Assembly (NCBI RefSeq): GCF_003992675.1
Contig: NZ_RZMZ01000004.1
Coordinates: forward strand, 193,501-257,500
DNA from: Flagellimonas marinaquae
GTDB lineage: Bacteria; Bacteroidota; Bacteroidia; Flavobacteriales; Flavobacteriaceae
Reading direction: 5' to 3'
DNA: 64,000 bases
Shown here: positions 16,609-25,867 of the stretch, in pieces
Numbering within the stretch: the first letter of the stretch is position 1
Layout of the letters: each line of letters opens with the position of its first letter
The notes under the pieces: generated by a model
What the model was told of the DNA's origin: nothing
Seen by the model: the letters and a program-made list of their open reading frames with translations, nothing else
Databases searched by the model: none
Translations under genes and position numbers: made by a program

Positions 16609-18030
16609 ATGAAAAAGATCGGTTTATTTTTACTGGGCAGTTTGTTGCTTACGGCCTGTGAGAACGATTCAAAAATGCAGTTCGACATTCTGATTAAGAA
16701 TGCGAACATTGTGGATACCGGCTCGGGCAATATTATAGAAGGGCAGCACATTGGCATAAAAAAGGATACCATTGCCCGGATTGCACCATACGATGCCGCA
16801 GAAAACTGGATGGGGACACAGACCGTGGATGCCAAGGACAAGTATGTGATTCCCGGCCTATGGGACATGCACGTACACTTTGGGGGAGGCGATACACTGA
16901 TTACGGAAAATAAAAACCTTTTACCACTATATATTGCCAACGGGGTAACCACCGTTAGGGATTGTGCAGCAGACATAAGCCCAGAAGTATTAAAGTGGAA
17001 GGAACAGGTTGGGATGGGCACTTTATTGGGACCATCCATATTGACGGCAGGGCCAAAGTTGGAGGGAAAGAATTCCATTTGGCCCGGCGACCTCGAAATT
17101 GAAGATGAGCCGGAACTGTTACGGGCGCTGGACTCCTTGGACAAACTTCAAGTGGATTTCGTAAAGATCACGGACAATGCCCTTGATCCCCAATTGTTCC
17201 TGAAAAGTATCAAGGAGGCCACTAAAAGGGGCTATAAGACCTCGGGCCACATCCCGTTTGAACTGACCATCAACGAAGCTTCGGAAGCAGGACAGCGCAC
17301 CGTGGAACATATGGGCTATATGCTAAAGGCTGGATCCTCACAGGAGGCCGAGATCATTGATAGGTTCAAGAAAGGTGGGATTGACCGGGAAACTGCACAA
17401 ATACAACTGGACCAAACCTTTGATAGGGACGCGGCCATTGCAAAGTACCGGAAATTGGCCGATAATGGCACGGCAGTGGTTCCAACATTTATTGGGAGCA
17501 AAATTATTTCATACCTGGAACAGGATGACCATCTTTCTGACCCAGAACTGAAATATTTGGGGCCAGGTCTCATAAAAACCTATGATTGGAGGATAGAACG
17601 GGCAAACAAGGCCACTCAAGAAGAGATAGAGGCCAGACATGATAGGTATCGGAAAACAGTCGATTTGTTACCATTGGTACGGGAATCGGGAATGGACATC
17701 ATTGCAGGAACCGACGCAGGCTTTTTGAACTCCTACATTTATCCGGGGTTTGCCCTTCACGATGAACTTCAAATCTTTGTTGATGGAGGACTTACACCTT
17801 TGCAGGCATTGCAGACATCGGTGATAAATGGCCCAAAGTACTTTGATCTTTTGGACTACTATGGAAGTGTCGAAGAGGGCAAGGTGGCCGATTTATTGAT
17901 TTTGGAAAGGAATCCCATAAAAGATATTGGAGCCACTAAAACCATACATACACTGATCAAGAAAACAAAAGTGTACAACAAGGGCCAATTGAATCAACTT
18001 CTGGAAGAAATGGCCCAAATGTACCGCTAG
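16609..18030 (+). CDS. Lipoprotein amidohydrolase (metal-dependent hydrolase superfamily)
   Basis: About 473 residues. The signal sequence IGLFLLGSLLLTAC carries a lipobox ending in Cys, so the enzyme is probably anchored in an envelope membrane. Metal ligands follow the amidohydrolase order: DMHVHF, VDFVKIT (candidate carboxylated Lys), TSGHIPF, VEHMGY and GTDAGFLNS. The C-terminal beta-sandwich segment GSVEEGKVADLLILERNPI is also typical. Relatives act on cyclic amides, peptides or related C-N bonds; substrate unknown. An alternative ATG lies 6 bp upstream. It is the last intact gene before the tRNA-like fragment. Confidence 0.82.
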   Translation: MKKIGLFLLGSLLLTACENDSKMQFDILIKNANIVDTGSGNIIEGQHIGIKKDTIARIAPYDAAENWMGTQTVDAKDKYVIPGLWDMHVHFGGGDTLITENKNLLPLYIANGVTTVRDCAADISPEVLKWKEQVGMGTLLGPSILTAGPKLEGKNSIWPGDLEIEDEPELLRALDSLDKLQVDFVKITDNALDPQLFLKSIKEATKRGYKTSGHIPFELTINEASEAGQRTVEHMGYMLKAGSSQEAEIIDRFKKGGIDRETAQIQLDQTFDRDAAIAKYRKLADNGTAVVPTFIGSKIISYLEQDDHLSDPELKYLGPGLIKTYDWRIERANKATQEEIEARHDRYRKTVDLLPLVRESGMDIIAGTDAGFLNSYIYPGFALHDELQIFVDGGLTPLQALQTSVINGPKYFDLLDYYGSVEEGKVADLLILERNPIKDIGATKTIHTLIKKTKVYNKGQLNQLLEEMAQMYR

Positions 18031-18220
18031 TCCATTGAAGAAGTCTTGCCCTGCCCTTTTGGAAGCATGTCTGAAAAGAAGTCTCTCTTATACATTAAAG
18101 CCAAAAAATAGGGTTTAGGTTCTTATATCGTACCATGAACATCAAAACCTATTCTTTTCAAAAAAAATGGAATCTATTCCTTAGTTAAACTACTATCGCC
18201 TAAAGGTGAAAGATTTGGAA

Positions 18221-18390
18221 CCGACTGTAAGTCGGCTTATGATTCACCGATTCTGAAATCACCATCTTCTCGCTCCATGTCCTGGTTCTTGATGTATTCC
18301 ATTATCACCTCATCCGTCACCATTATAGTAGCCTTCCTTGAACATTCCATTCCAGTTAATATCATACTTAAAATTGGACCGGTTGGGACT
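18221..18390 (-). pseudogene. Degenerate end of an IS200/IS605-type transposase gene with subterminal hairpin
   Basis: On the reverse strand one frame gives KEGYYNGDG then a stop. The next frame gives VTDEVIMEYIKNQDMEREDG and ends at 18237. Together they resemble the C-terminal end of Y1 (TnpA) transposases, a glycine-tyrosine strand followed by VTDEVI-EYI-NQ, broken by a frameshift. Just past the stop is a hairpin CCGAC-TGTAA-GTCGG (18221-18235), as IS200/IS605 ends carry. No catalytic region remains. The assignment rests on a short match. Confidence 0.35.
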
Positions 18391-18540
18391 GGACAGTAAG
18401 TTTTGATTTTATTTATACGAACTTGGTTTAGTTTAAATTGAATCCTTTAAATTTGATGCTAGAAAGTACCAAGTTCCACACGAAGATGTCCTATTGGATG
18501 TCCTATTTTGGATAATAAGACATAAATATCTGGTTTACAT

Positions 18541-18579
18541 GGGGTCAAGGTGCAGGGTTCAGGTTCTGCCACCCCGACA
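18541..18579 (+). other. tRNA 3'-end-like fragment (Pro-type), candidate attachment-site remnant
   Basis: The sequence contains GCAGGGTTCAGGTTCTGC followed by CACCCCGACA. It resembles a T-arm and the 3' strand of an acceptor stem of tRNA-Pro type, followed at once by a strong terminator. The T-loop is one base too long and no 5' half, D-arm or anticodon arm precedes it, so it cannot be a working tRNA. Integrases that target tRNA genes leave such a 3' duplicate at the far end of the element. I infer the right boundary of the conjugative element here. Confidence 0.45.
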
Positions 18580-18580
18580 T

Positions 18581-18613
18581 AAAACCTGACAATCGACCGA
18601 TTGTCAGGTTTTT
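18581..18613 (+). terminator. Strong intrinsic terminator after the tRNA-like fragment
   Basis: The arm AAAACCTGACAATCG and its exact reverse complement form a 14-15-bp stem with a tiny loop, followed by a run of seven or more T. It stands directly behind the tRNA-like 3' end, as terminators do behind intact tRNA genes. It could act on both strands. The flanking stretches up to the next gene (18614-18715) hold nothing else I can name. Confidence 0.8.
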
Positions 18614-18715
18614 TTGTTTTTATTTCCCCTGAATGACAATTGACCCAAGCCGTTAGAAGAGTACCTCCTACACAGACGTACACAATAGCAGTATTTAAGC
18701 GAAAATTGTAAACCC

Positions 18716-20242
18716 CTATCTCTTTTTTAGATTGAACAAATCCGTTCGTCTGTCCTTAAGGTTCCGTACGCTACCGAATTGATGGAGCTCCCTCAATAAA
18801 TCAATGTCAAGGTCCGCAATCAAGATCATTTCCGTGTTGGGAGTTGCTTCTGCTTTAATGCCATTGGTGGGGAAAGCAAAATCACAGGGCGTAAAAACCA
18901 TGGATTGTGCATATTGGATGTCCATATTGTGCACATTGGGTAGGTTGCCCACGCTTCCTGCAATCGCCACATAGCATTCATTTTCTATGGCCCTGGCCTG
19001 TGAACAGTTCCTTACCCTTGAATATCCATTTTGCGTATCGGTAAGGAACGGTACAAACAGAATGTCCATACCTTGATCTGCCAACAATCTGCTCAATTCT
19101 GGAAACTCGGAGTCATAGCAGATGAGTATCCCTATTTTTCCACAATCCGTATCAAAAACTTTGAGTTGTTCGCCACCTTGCATTCCCCATACTTTGGCTT
19201 CGTCCGGGGTAACGTGCAATTTCTCATACCGCTCTGTGGTCCCGTCCCTTTTACACAGATAGCCCACATTGTACAATTTGTCATTTCTGATTTCGGGCAT
19301 ACTTCCTGCCACGATATTGATGTTGTATGAAATGGCAAAATTGGAAAACCGTTGTACAATTTCCGCGGTGTGCGAAGCCAACTTTCTAATGGCCTCCGAT
19401 TCGCTCAAGTGATTGTCCTTGGCCATCAATGGCGCATTGAAAAATTCAGGGAACAGGGCAAAATCCGACCTGTATCCAGCTACGGCGTCAATAAAGTATT
19501 CCGCTTGCTGTAACAAGGCCTCAATGTCGCGGTACGGCCTCATTTGCCATTGAATAAGTCCCAACCGTACCACTTTTTTCTTTATGGCAGCCTTTTTTGC
19601 AGGTTTCTCATAATAAATATTGTCCCATTCCAATAACACGGCAAACTCTTCGGACAATACATCCCCTTCCAAATAGCCTTTTAAAATACGTGCTGGATGA
19701 AAATCGTTGGACATCTGAAAGTTGAGCACAGGATCATGAATCTCCTTTCGCCTCACCTTTTCGATGTACTCCTTCGGAGTCAATGTATCGGAATATTTAT
19801 GATAGTTCGGGATCCTTCCCCCGAAGAGAATCCCTTTAAGGTTCAATTTCTCACACAGTTCCTTTCTGTAATCATACAAACGTCTACCCAGCCTAAGACC
19901 CCTGAACTCAGGTTTGATGAACACATCGATACCATACAGCATATCACCATCATTGTCATGGGAGTCGAAAGTATAGTTGGCCGTTATTTCTTTGTAGGAG
20001 TGGTTATCATCAAATTTGTTGTAATCCACGATGATGGACAAGGCGCAACCTGCTATTTGACCATTCACCTTTATCACGACTTGCCCTTCGGGAAACTTGG
20101 TCAACAGGCTGCCAATATGAGCTTCTCTCCAATAGGCATCGGGCATTGAGGTGTAAGCTGTTTGCATAACATCCTTTATCTCCAAGTAGTCCTCGATTTG
20201 AAGATAAACCAGTTCAACCTTGTCTATGTCGCTTAGTTTCAT
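18716..20242 (-). CDS. GNAT acetyltransferase fused to carbon-nitrogen hydrolase (nitrilase superfamily)
   Basis: 508 residues from the ATG at 20242; an upstream ATG at 20284 adds 14 unlikely residues. The N-terminal ~200 residues are a GNAT domain (IDVFIKPEFRGLRLGRRLYD is the acetyl-CoA loop). The C-terminal ~270 residues are a nitrilase fold with the Glu-Lys-Cys triad: FALFPEFFNAP, RYEKLHVTPDE and IGILICYDSEFPE. The same two-domain protein is widespread in Bacteroidota and other bacteria. It probably works on small amides or acylated metabolites; the substrate is unknown. Confidence 0.85.
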   Translation of the reverse strand: MKLSDIDKVELVYLQIEDYLEIKDVMQTAYTSMPDAYWREAHIGSLLTKFPEGQVVIKVNGQIAGCALSIIVDYNKFDDNHSYKEITANYTFDSHDNDGDMLYGIDVFIKPEFRGLRLGRRLYDYRKELCEKLNLKGILFGGRIPNYHKYSDTLTPKEYIEKVRRKEIHDPVLNFQMSNDFHPARILKGYLEGDVLSEEFAVLLEWDNIYYEKPAKKAAIKKKVVRLGLIQWQMRPYRDIEALLQQAEYFIDAVAGYRSDFALFPEFFNAPLMAKDNHLSESEAIRKLASHTAEIVQRFSNFAISYNINIVAGSMPEIRNDKLYNVGYLCKRDGTTERYEKLHVTPDEAKVWGMQGGEQLKVFDTDCGKIGILICYDSEFPELSRLLADQGMDILFVPFLTDTQNGYSRVRNCSQARAIENECYVAIAGSVGNLPNVHNMDIQYAQSMVFTPCDFAFPTNGIKAEATPNTEMILIADLDIDLLRELHQFGSVRNLKDRRTDLFNLKKR

Positions 20243-20381
20243 TTTGTATGGGGTATATCGGAACGGCCAAAACCCATGTGCCAATGGTGTCTTTATGGGT
20301 TACTGATAGGTGCCGTATGTGTTTTTAAAATCATTACTGGTTCTGAAAAAAAGAACTGTTGTTCACAGCAGTAATTATGGT

Positions 20382-20717
20382 TTATGGCTGATTTAAATCG
20401 TATTTTTTTAAAAATAGATCCATCGCTGCTTCCAAGTCGTTTTTGTTTTCCATAAAAGGAATATGTCCCGATGAACTTTTCCACAATACCATATTGGGGA
20501 ATAAAACTCCTTTATAATGTTCAGGCCCGATGGTCCAATCATTCTCACCATAAAAAAACAACACGGGAGTTTCAATTACTGAAGTGAACGTCTTAAAATT
20601 AATCAAATAATCTTTGTGAACCATCCCAACAGCGCTGAAATCATGGCTCCAATTGGGTATTTCCCGATAGGTTGCATTCATTTTGGTTTCGTTCTCTTTG
20701 TGGGTATTGACTGGTTT
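20382..20717 (-). pseudogene. C-terminal fragment of an alpha/beta-hydrolase
   Basis: A 99-codon frame (ATG at 20681, open back to a stop near 20717) ends the protein with TPVLFFYGENDWTIGPEHYK, containing the acid-loop Asp, and SSGHIPFMENKNDLEAAMDL, containing the catalytic His. The nucleophile Ser, oxyanion hole and N-terminal 180 or so residues expected for the family are absent. The remnant lies between the GNAT-nitrilase and histidine kinase genes, and non-coding DNA precedes it. It looks like a 5' deletion. Confidence 0.7.
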
Positions 20718-20864
20718 TCAGAGCTTTAAGTATTCAACTTTGAGGGGTGCGTTACTTTAATTTGGAAATCAGTCAAACATCAGTGTGCCCCTAGGGTCTA
20801 TAGCATATGATGCACAGTGGTCCCTTAAAATAACTGAAATCAGTCTTATTTTGGTAAAAACCCT

Positions 20865-22394
20865 CTAAAGGGAATGAACTGGATTATTGGAGGTCTTTGT
20901 TTGTGATGTTGGATTGTCGCTATTTGCTGGAAAGCGTAAAATAAAATTGGTGCCCTTGCCGATTTCGCTTTCGCAAATGAGTTGGCCCCCGTTCATTTCT
21001 ACAAAATCCTTGGAAATTACGAGGCCAAAGCCGGTACCTTTTTCGCCTTTGGTGCCTTTCCTGATTTCAGGGCGCTTGTCGTTTTGAAGCCGTTGGTACC
21101 AATCTTTTTCCATGCCCATGCCAAAATCCCTTACGCCCAACTCAATATGCTCCCCATTCATTTGAGACCATAAAACGACCTTTTGTCCTTTGTCACTGAA
21201 TTTGATCGCGTTTGAGGTCAGATTTCGCAACACCACCTGCAACATAGTGCAATCAACCACAAGAGTAGGTTGGGAGGCTGCCACTTCAATAGTAATATTT
21301 TTATCCTCGGCCATTCTTAAAAATTCATCTTTGATGGATTCCAATACGTTGTTTAGGTCGCATTCCTCTTTATCCAGTCCGACCCCATCCAACTGCTGGT
21401 AGGACCATTTCAACAAATCGTTGACCATGGAGACCTTATCGGAGAGTTCGTTCTTCAGGTTTTCTGTTATTGGTTTGAGTTCGCTGTCTTCAATATCTTG
21501 TTGGATCAATTCGATAATGGTAACAACATTGTTCAAAGGGGCCCGGACGTCATGTGATAGCAGCGAGAAGAGCTTGTTCTTGAGTTGGTTGATTTTTTCG
21601 AGCTCCTCATTTTGGTCCTCTAATACCTTTTTCGCCACCTGAAGGTCCGCTGTCTGCTTGGCAACTTCCGCTTCCAACCTCTTGTTGGCATTTATCTGCA
21701 TTTGCATATGTTGTTCCTCAATGGCCTTATACTTAAACCCGATGATCAATGAGAAAAGAATCAACTGAAAGGTCACTAAAATCGAGGTGGTAAGGAGAAT
21801 GGGATTGACATCGAATTCATAATATCGTTTCGCAAACCAAGTTCCGATGTACAATAAGGCGGCCATCAGAATGGGGGCATAGGAATATAAATAGTAGCGG
21901 TTCAGTTCGTGGGAACGAAACAATCGGACACCCGAAAAAATGTTCAGCAGTATGGATGACATGGCCATAAAAGCAGCCATTAACACCAAAAATTCGTTCA
22001 ACCAGACAATTTTTGCGGTCAGGTGGTTTGTGATTTGCAATACGGGTAGAGCGACTACAATTTGTAGGGTTACTTTATAAATTTTTGATAAAAGGGGATG
22101 TTTTTCCGCCGATATGTTGAGATAACTTTTGGTAAACAGCAATAGGCCTAGGGTGGTAATCATGGCCGTGGTCAAGGATGCCTTGTCGGCAAGTGCTGCA
22201 AACTCCCCTCCAAACGCTCCGTTTAAAAAAAAGTATAGGCTCCAATGAAGGGTCAGCCCCAAAATCAGAATAAAATAGTAGAGCAATAGCCTATGTTTTA
22301 AAACAAGGAACGAGAGTAGATGGTATATTCCAAAAACACTGAAAATCGATGTAAAAACAATGGTTGTCAAGTACCTAAAATCAAGGGTGTCCAT
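20865..22394 (-). CDS. Membrane sensor histidine kinase with seven-helix N-terminus
   Basis: 509 residues. The N-terminal ~225 residues contain about seven hydrophobic helices (for example IFSVFGIYHLLSFLVLKH, LLLYYFILILGLTLHW, LVTFQLILFSLIIGFKY), like 7TM-type receptor kinases of Bacteroidota. A coiled coil (VAKQTADLQVAKKVLEDQNE) leads to the H-box LLSHDVRAPLNNVVT. The ATPase domain has N-box NLTSNAIKFS, GVRDFGMGM and GTKGEKGTGFGLVIS. No cognate response regulator is adjacent. The histidine kinase call is firm; the signal is not known. Confidence 0.85.
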   Translation of the reverse strand: MDTLDFRYLTTIVFTSIFSVFGIYHLLSFLVLKHRLLLYYFILILGLTLHWSLYFFLNGAFGGEFAALADKASLTTAMITTLGLLLFTKSYLNISAEKHPLLSKIYKVTLQIVVALPVLQITNHLTAKIVWLNEFLVLMAAFMAMSSILLNIFSGVRLFRSHELNRYYLYSYAPILMAALLYIGTWFAKRYYEFDVNPILLTTSILVTFQLILFSLIIGFKYKAIEEQHMQMQINANKRLEAEVAKQTADLQVAKKVLEDQNEELEKINQLKNKLFSLLSHDVRAPLNNVVTIIELIQQDIEDSELKPITENLKNELSDKVSMVNDLLKWSYQQLDGVGLDKEECDLNNVLESIKDEFLRMAEDKNITIEVAASQPTLVVDCTMLQVVLRNLTSNAIKFSDKGQKVVLWSQMNGEHIELGVRDFGMGMEKDWYQRLQNDKRPEIRKGTKGEKGTGFGLVISKDFVEMNGGQLICESEIGKGTNFILRFPANSDNPTSQTKTSNNPVHSL

Positions 22395-22509
22395 CAGCTA
22401 AACGAAGTTGGTTAAGTACTTATTTCATAAATGGTTTAAAAAAGGCTCCAATGGGGTAACTAAAATAACCAATTTTACGATAGAAAGGCCGCGTTGCTTC
22501 AATTTGGGG

Positions 22510-23247
22510 TCAATCCATCGGCTGCATCACCTTATCGGGTCTAAAACTGTACAGGTAAGGTGCCTTGTGTGCATTTCCAGAGAACCTCTTTTCATGCCTA
22601 ACCAAGGTGTTTGAACTCAACATCTTTCGTTGGAAACCACTTCGGTTAAGGGGAGCGCCATAAATGGCCTCATAGACCTCCTGTAGTTCTTTCATGGTGA
22701 ACTTTTCGGGAAGCAAGTTGGTTCCCAATAATTTCCTTTCCAGATTCTCCCGAAGCGTCTCCAGGGCTTTCTCAATAATGGTCTGGTGGTCCATCATCAA
22801 GGGTGGAAGCTCATCCAAGGCGTACCAATCGATTCCATCGGATAAATGGTCGGGTTTGGGGACTACTTTTTCAAAGTTGATCAAGGCATAATAAGCCACT
22901 GAAATGAAGCGCTCCAAGAGCCATTGATGGGATGCCAGGTCCAGCCCGTTCATCTCCAAAATCTGTTTCATCGGTTCTGGGTCTGCACGGTTCGCTTCGC
23001 CAAAAGTCTGGAACTGCTCCAAATAAATATCCGTGAGGCCAGTTCGCTCCATGACCCCGTTTTTTACAGCTTCATCCAAGTTTTCATCACGGCGGACAAA
23101 ACCTCCGGGTAGCGCAAAAAGTCCAGTATTTCGGTACTCCAGAATCAATATCTTGAGTTTTTTGCCATTAAAGCCAAAAATAACGGAGTCGAAGGCCAGG
23201 TGTGGAATAAAATCTTCTTTATGGAGTAGTTGTTTTTTAGCGGTCAA
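22510..23247 (-). CDS. NrtR-like transcriptional regulator with degenerate Nudix domain
   Basis: 245 residues from a TTG start at 23247; a TGA lies just upstream in frame and no ATG fits. Residues about 12-150 are a Nudix fold, but the Nudix box reads GGFVRRDENLDEAVKNGVME, so the catalytic RE-UXEE core is replaced by KN-VMER. That is expected of NrtR-type sensors that bind rather than hydrolyse nucleotide-sugar or other ligands. The C-terminal ~80 residues (FTMKELQEVYEAIYGAPLNR, FQRKML) are the winged-helix DNA-binding part. It is divergent from the carboxylesterase gene, with a dyad between them. Confidence 0.85.
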   Translation of the reverse strand: MTAKKQLLHKEDFIPHLAFDSVIFGFNGKKLKILILEYRNTGLFALPGGFVRRDENLDEAVKNGVMERTGLTDIYLEQFQTFGEANRADPEPMKQILEMNGLDLASHQWLLERFISVAYYALINFEKVVPKPDHLSDGIDWYALDELPPLMMDHQTIIEKALETLRENLERKLLGTNLLPEKFTMKELQEVYEAIYGAPLNRSGFQRKMLSSNTLVRHEKRFSGNAHKAPYLYSFRPDKVMQPMD

Positions 23248-23296
23248 ATCAAATTTTTGCTAAATAAAGTACATTTTTTCATAAAAACAAAGTATT

Positions 23297-23317
23297 ATTG
23301 TAACACTTTGTAACAAT
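23297..23317. promoter_or_regulatory. 21-bp imperfect palindrome, probable NrtR-type operator
   Basis: ATTGTAAC and GTAACAAT face each other around ACTTT (7 of 8 bases symmetric). NrtR-family repressors bind A+T-rich dyads of about 21 bp containing TGT and ACA. The site lies between the divergent regulator and carboxylesterase, 15 bp before the latter's ATG, so binding would block it. Confidence 0.55.
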
Positions 23318-23332
23318 AGAAAATCAACTGCA

Positions 23333-24961
23333 ATGAAAACGCGACTATTTGCCATAATGGTAGTTCTTTTCGGAATATCGGAACTTGCTGCACAACAGAA
23401 AAATGCATTTCCCGTTCAGGTCACCCTTGAAAAAGGGGTTATTGAGGGTCTGTACGATACACATACCGGAATCCAAAAATATTTTGGAATTCCCTTTGCC
23501 AAACCGCCAGTAGGGGAGCTACGTTGGAAGGCGCCACAACCTCTGGATGCTTGGGAAGGCGTAAAAGAAACCAAGGCTTTTGGACCACGACCCATGCAGA
23601 CCATGGTGTTTGGCGATATGAAGTCGCGTTCCAATGGTGTAAGTGAGGATTGTCTCTACCTCAATGTATGGACACCGGCCAAGCGCAATGATAAGGACCT
23701 TCCGGTGCTGGTATACTTTTATGGAGGCGGGAATGTGGCCGGAGATGCCTCCGAATATAGATATGATGGGGAAAGCATGGCGAAAAAGGGCATTGTGGTG
23801 GTCACTACCAACTATCGTTTAAATATTTTTGGAAACCTCGCCCATCCAGAACTTTCTGCTGAGGCGCCCTATAAGGCTTCAGGAAACTACGGTCAATTAG
23901 ATCAAAATATGGCACTTAAATGGGTGCGGGACAATATCGCCGCCTTCGGAGGAAACCCGAACCAGGTGACCATAGCCGGAGAGTCAGCCGGTTCCATTGG
24001 GGTAAGTGTTCAGATGGCCTCACCACTTTCCAAAGATTTGATCAACGGAGCGATAGGGGAGAGCGGCGCTGCCATTCCTCCAACCATGGCTCCAGTTCCG
24101 CTGGCCGAGGCTGAAAAACAAGGAGCACAGTTTTTGGAAAGCGTCGGCATTCAAAGTATTTCCGAACTGCGGAAGATGAGTACCCGTGACATCTATGAAA
24201 TCTATACTGAATCCCAGAGGTTTGGATTCCCCATGGTCATAGATGGATATTTGCTTCCCAAGCCACTGACGGACATCTTTGCCTCAAAGGAACAGGCCCA
24301 AGTACCTTTATTGGTTGGATGGAATTCGGCCGAAATTCCAGGAATGGCGTTTACCCAAGGTCCCATTACCGAAGAAGGGTTTGTGGCCAAGGTGAAGGAG
24401 GCTTACCCGGATGACTATCAAAAGGTATTGGACCTGTACCCACATGGAACTGCTGATGAGCTTCAATGGGCTGCTACCAACTTGGCATCCGATCGTTTTA
24501 TCGCTTACAGCACCTGGAAATGGTTCGATTTGCACCGCAATAACAGCGAACAAGCTGTCTATCGGTATCTGTACAGTAAAATACGCCCACCACTCAGGGA
24601 CAAAAATTTGATGTCTGGATTGGCAGGGGGAACCGTAGAGCGAAATTCCGATGCGCCACAAATGCCCAAAGCCATTGGAGCGCCTCACGCAGCCGAAATC
24701 GAATATGCCATGGGGAATTTGCCCCTTGTGGATGATTATGCCTGGACCGGCGAGGATTACAAGGCTTCCAAGACCATGCAGGAATTCTTCGCCAATTTCA
24801 TCAAAAATGGAAACCCTAATGGTGAGGATGTTCCCCAATGGGATGCCGCGGGAAAAAACGATAATACCCCTCCCGTGATGGTCATAGATACGGAAAGCAA
24901 ACTCATCGAGGTTACCGATGATGCCCGATATGAGTTCTTGGACAAGAGCTACAACAACTAA
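23333..24961 (+). CDS. Secreted type-B carboxylesterase
   Basis: 542 residues with a signal peptide (LFAIMVVLFGISELAAQ). The alpha/beta-hydrolase core includes YFGIPFAKPPVGELRW, EDCLYLNVWTP, the oxyanion region VYFYGGGN, nucleophile elbow GESAGS with S218, acid E334 in GWNSAEIPG, and catalytic His452 in APHAAEIEYAMG. All parts of a type-B carboxylesterase are present at full length. The enzyme would hydrolyse esters, perhaps acyl groups on plant or algal carbohydrates, in the periplasm or outside. Control by the divergent NrtR-like protein is inferred from the dyad. Confidence 0.88.
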   Translation: MKTRLFAIMVVLFGISELAAQQKNAFPVQVTLEKGVIEGLYDTHTGIQKYFGIPFAKPPVGELRWKAPQPLDAWEGVKETKAFGPRPMQTMVFGDMKSRSNGVSEDCLYLNVWTPAKRNDKDLPVLVYFYGGGNVAGDASEYRYDGESMAKKGIVVVTTNYRLNIFGNLAHPELSAEAPYKASGNYGQLDQNMALKWVRDNIAAFGGNPNQVTIAGESAGSIGVSVQMASPLSKDLINGAIGESGAAIPPTMAPVPLAEAEKQGAQFLESVGIQSISELRKMSTRDIYEIYTESQRFGFPMVIDGYLLPKPLTDIFASKEQAQVPLLVGWNSAEIPGMAFTQGPITEEGFVAKVKEAYPDDYQKVLDLYPHGTADELQWAATNLASDRFIAYSTWKWFDLHRNNSEQAVYRYLYSKIRPPLRDKNLMSGLAGGTVERNSDAPQMPKAIGAPHAAEIEYAMGNLPLVDDYAWTGEDYKASKTMQEFFANFIKNGNPNGEDVPQWDAAGKNDNTPPVMVIDTESKLIEVTDDARYEFLDKSYNN

Positions 24962-24981
24962 TATTGCTAGGATGTTTGACT

Positions 24982-25030
24982 CCCCCAATACTAGGGTCCC
25001 GTTTTGCTCGGGATCCTACGATGGGGTTTT
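24982..25030 (+). terminator. Terminator-like stem-loop after the carboxylesterase gene
   Basis: CCCCAATACTAGGGTCCCG pairs with CGGGATCCTACGATGGGG with two small bulges, around a TTTTGCT loop, and is followed by TTTT. It starts 20 bp after the stop. Confidence 0.6.
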
Positions 25031-25446
25031 CAGTAGATTGATTCCCAATAAATAACAAGCTTTCGAAAGGTGATTGTCGTCCGTATCATGTCTTTCGACA
25101 ACCACTGATTTTTTTGCAAAAATTTCTCTTGTTACCCAACACAACCTATGCTTTTTTTTACGTCCTTTGGTTCGTAATTTAAGTGTCTCGCCTTGGGCGA
25201 AGGACCATGATTGCGAATACAGTATCGGGGATTTTGGCGTACCTGGAGTCCATGTCCAAAATCATCTACGGTGTAGGTTCCCGACAAATTATGCCGACTC
25301 TTTGGAATAACAGAACAGAGGCTTCCTTTCTCTTGGTTTACCCGTATTCATTTGATGTTTTGCCCTTCCCGAACAGGGAAGTTATGTGCCCTATTCTTAA
25401 AGGGTGCAATCCCATTTATCTTTCAATTGACTAAATTCTTATTGTG
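25031..25446. other. Intergenic stretch without a supported gene
   Basis: Reading frames of 78 and 83 codons exist but show no domain, signal or coding-like composition, and they overlap each other. I see no repeat, tRNA or clear promoter. It may be decayed coding DNA. Confidence 0.4.
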
Positions 25447-25749
25447 ATGAAAAACATGATTGTATTACTGACACTTTTGTTGTCCCTATCGCCCATGGTG
25501 CAAGAGCAAACCATAACAGCCACCTACAATGGTTTTGAAGATGATACGTATTATTTTTCGGGTGAGGATGGAAACCCATACGAATTCCAAGATGTAGATG
25601 ATTCCGTATGGGAAAGTTTCGACCTATTGGATGAGTCCACGGTAGACCGTTTATATAAGGTGAGCTATACCATAGACGAGGAGTTGGATGACGAAACTGG
25701 CGACACTTACGAAAGTTATCGTATCACAAAATTGGTTTTGATTAAATAA
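25447..25749 (+). CDS. Small exported hypothetical protein
   Basis: About 100 residues from the ATG at 25447; a GTG 3 bp earlier is also in frame. A signal peptide (MIVLLTLLLSLSPMVQ) precedes a very acidic domain (NGFEDDTYYFSGEDGNPYEF, DEELDDETGDTYESYR) with alternating strands. Similar small secreted proteins occur in other Flavobacteria, with TITATYNG near the start. The function is unknown. It stands alone, with no operon partner. Confidence 0.6.
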   Translation: MKNMIVLLTLLLSLSPMVQEQTITATYNGFEDDTYYFSGEDGNPYEFQDVDDSVWESFDLLDESTVDRLYKVSYTIDEELDDETGDTYESYRITKLVLIK

Positions 25750-25867
25750 CCATAGCTATTTGAGCAGAGTTGCACAGGATGCAAGCATACATAAATGATA
25801 GAAAAAGAAAGTAAAGAAGACCCCTCGGCGAAACGCCGAAAAAAAAAGTGCCCAAATCGGTAACAAA

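Noticed and set aside
25183..25434. 83-codon frame before the small exported protein
   Set aside because: No signal, domain or coding-like pattern, and it overlaps another equally plausible random frame.
25824..25840. Hairpin CGGCG-AAA-CGCCG followed by nine A
   Set aside because: On the forward strand it is followed by A, not T, and on the reverse strand the T run precedes the stem, so it is not an intrinsic terminator. The short leader gives no further structure to call it regulatory.
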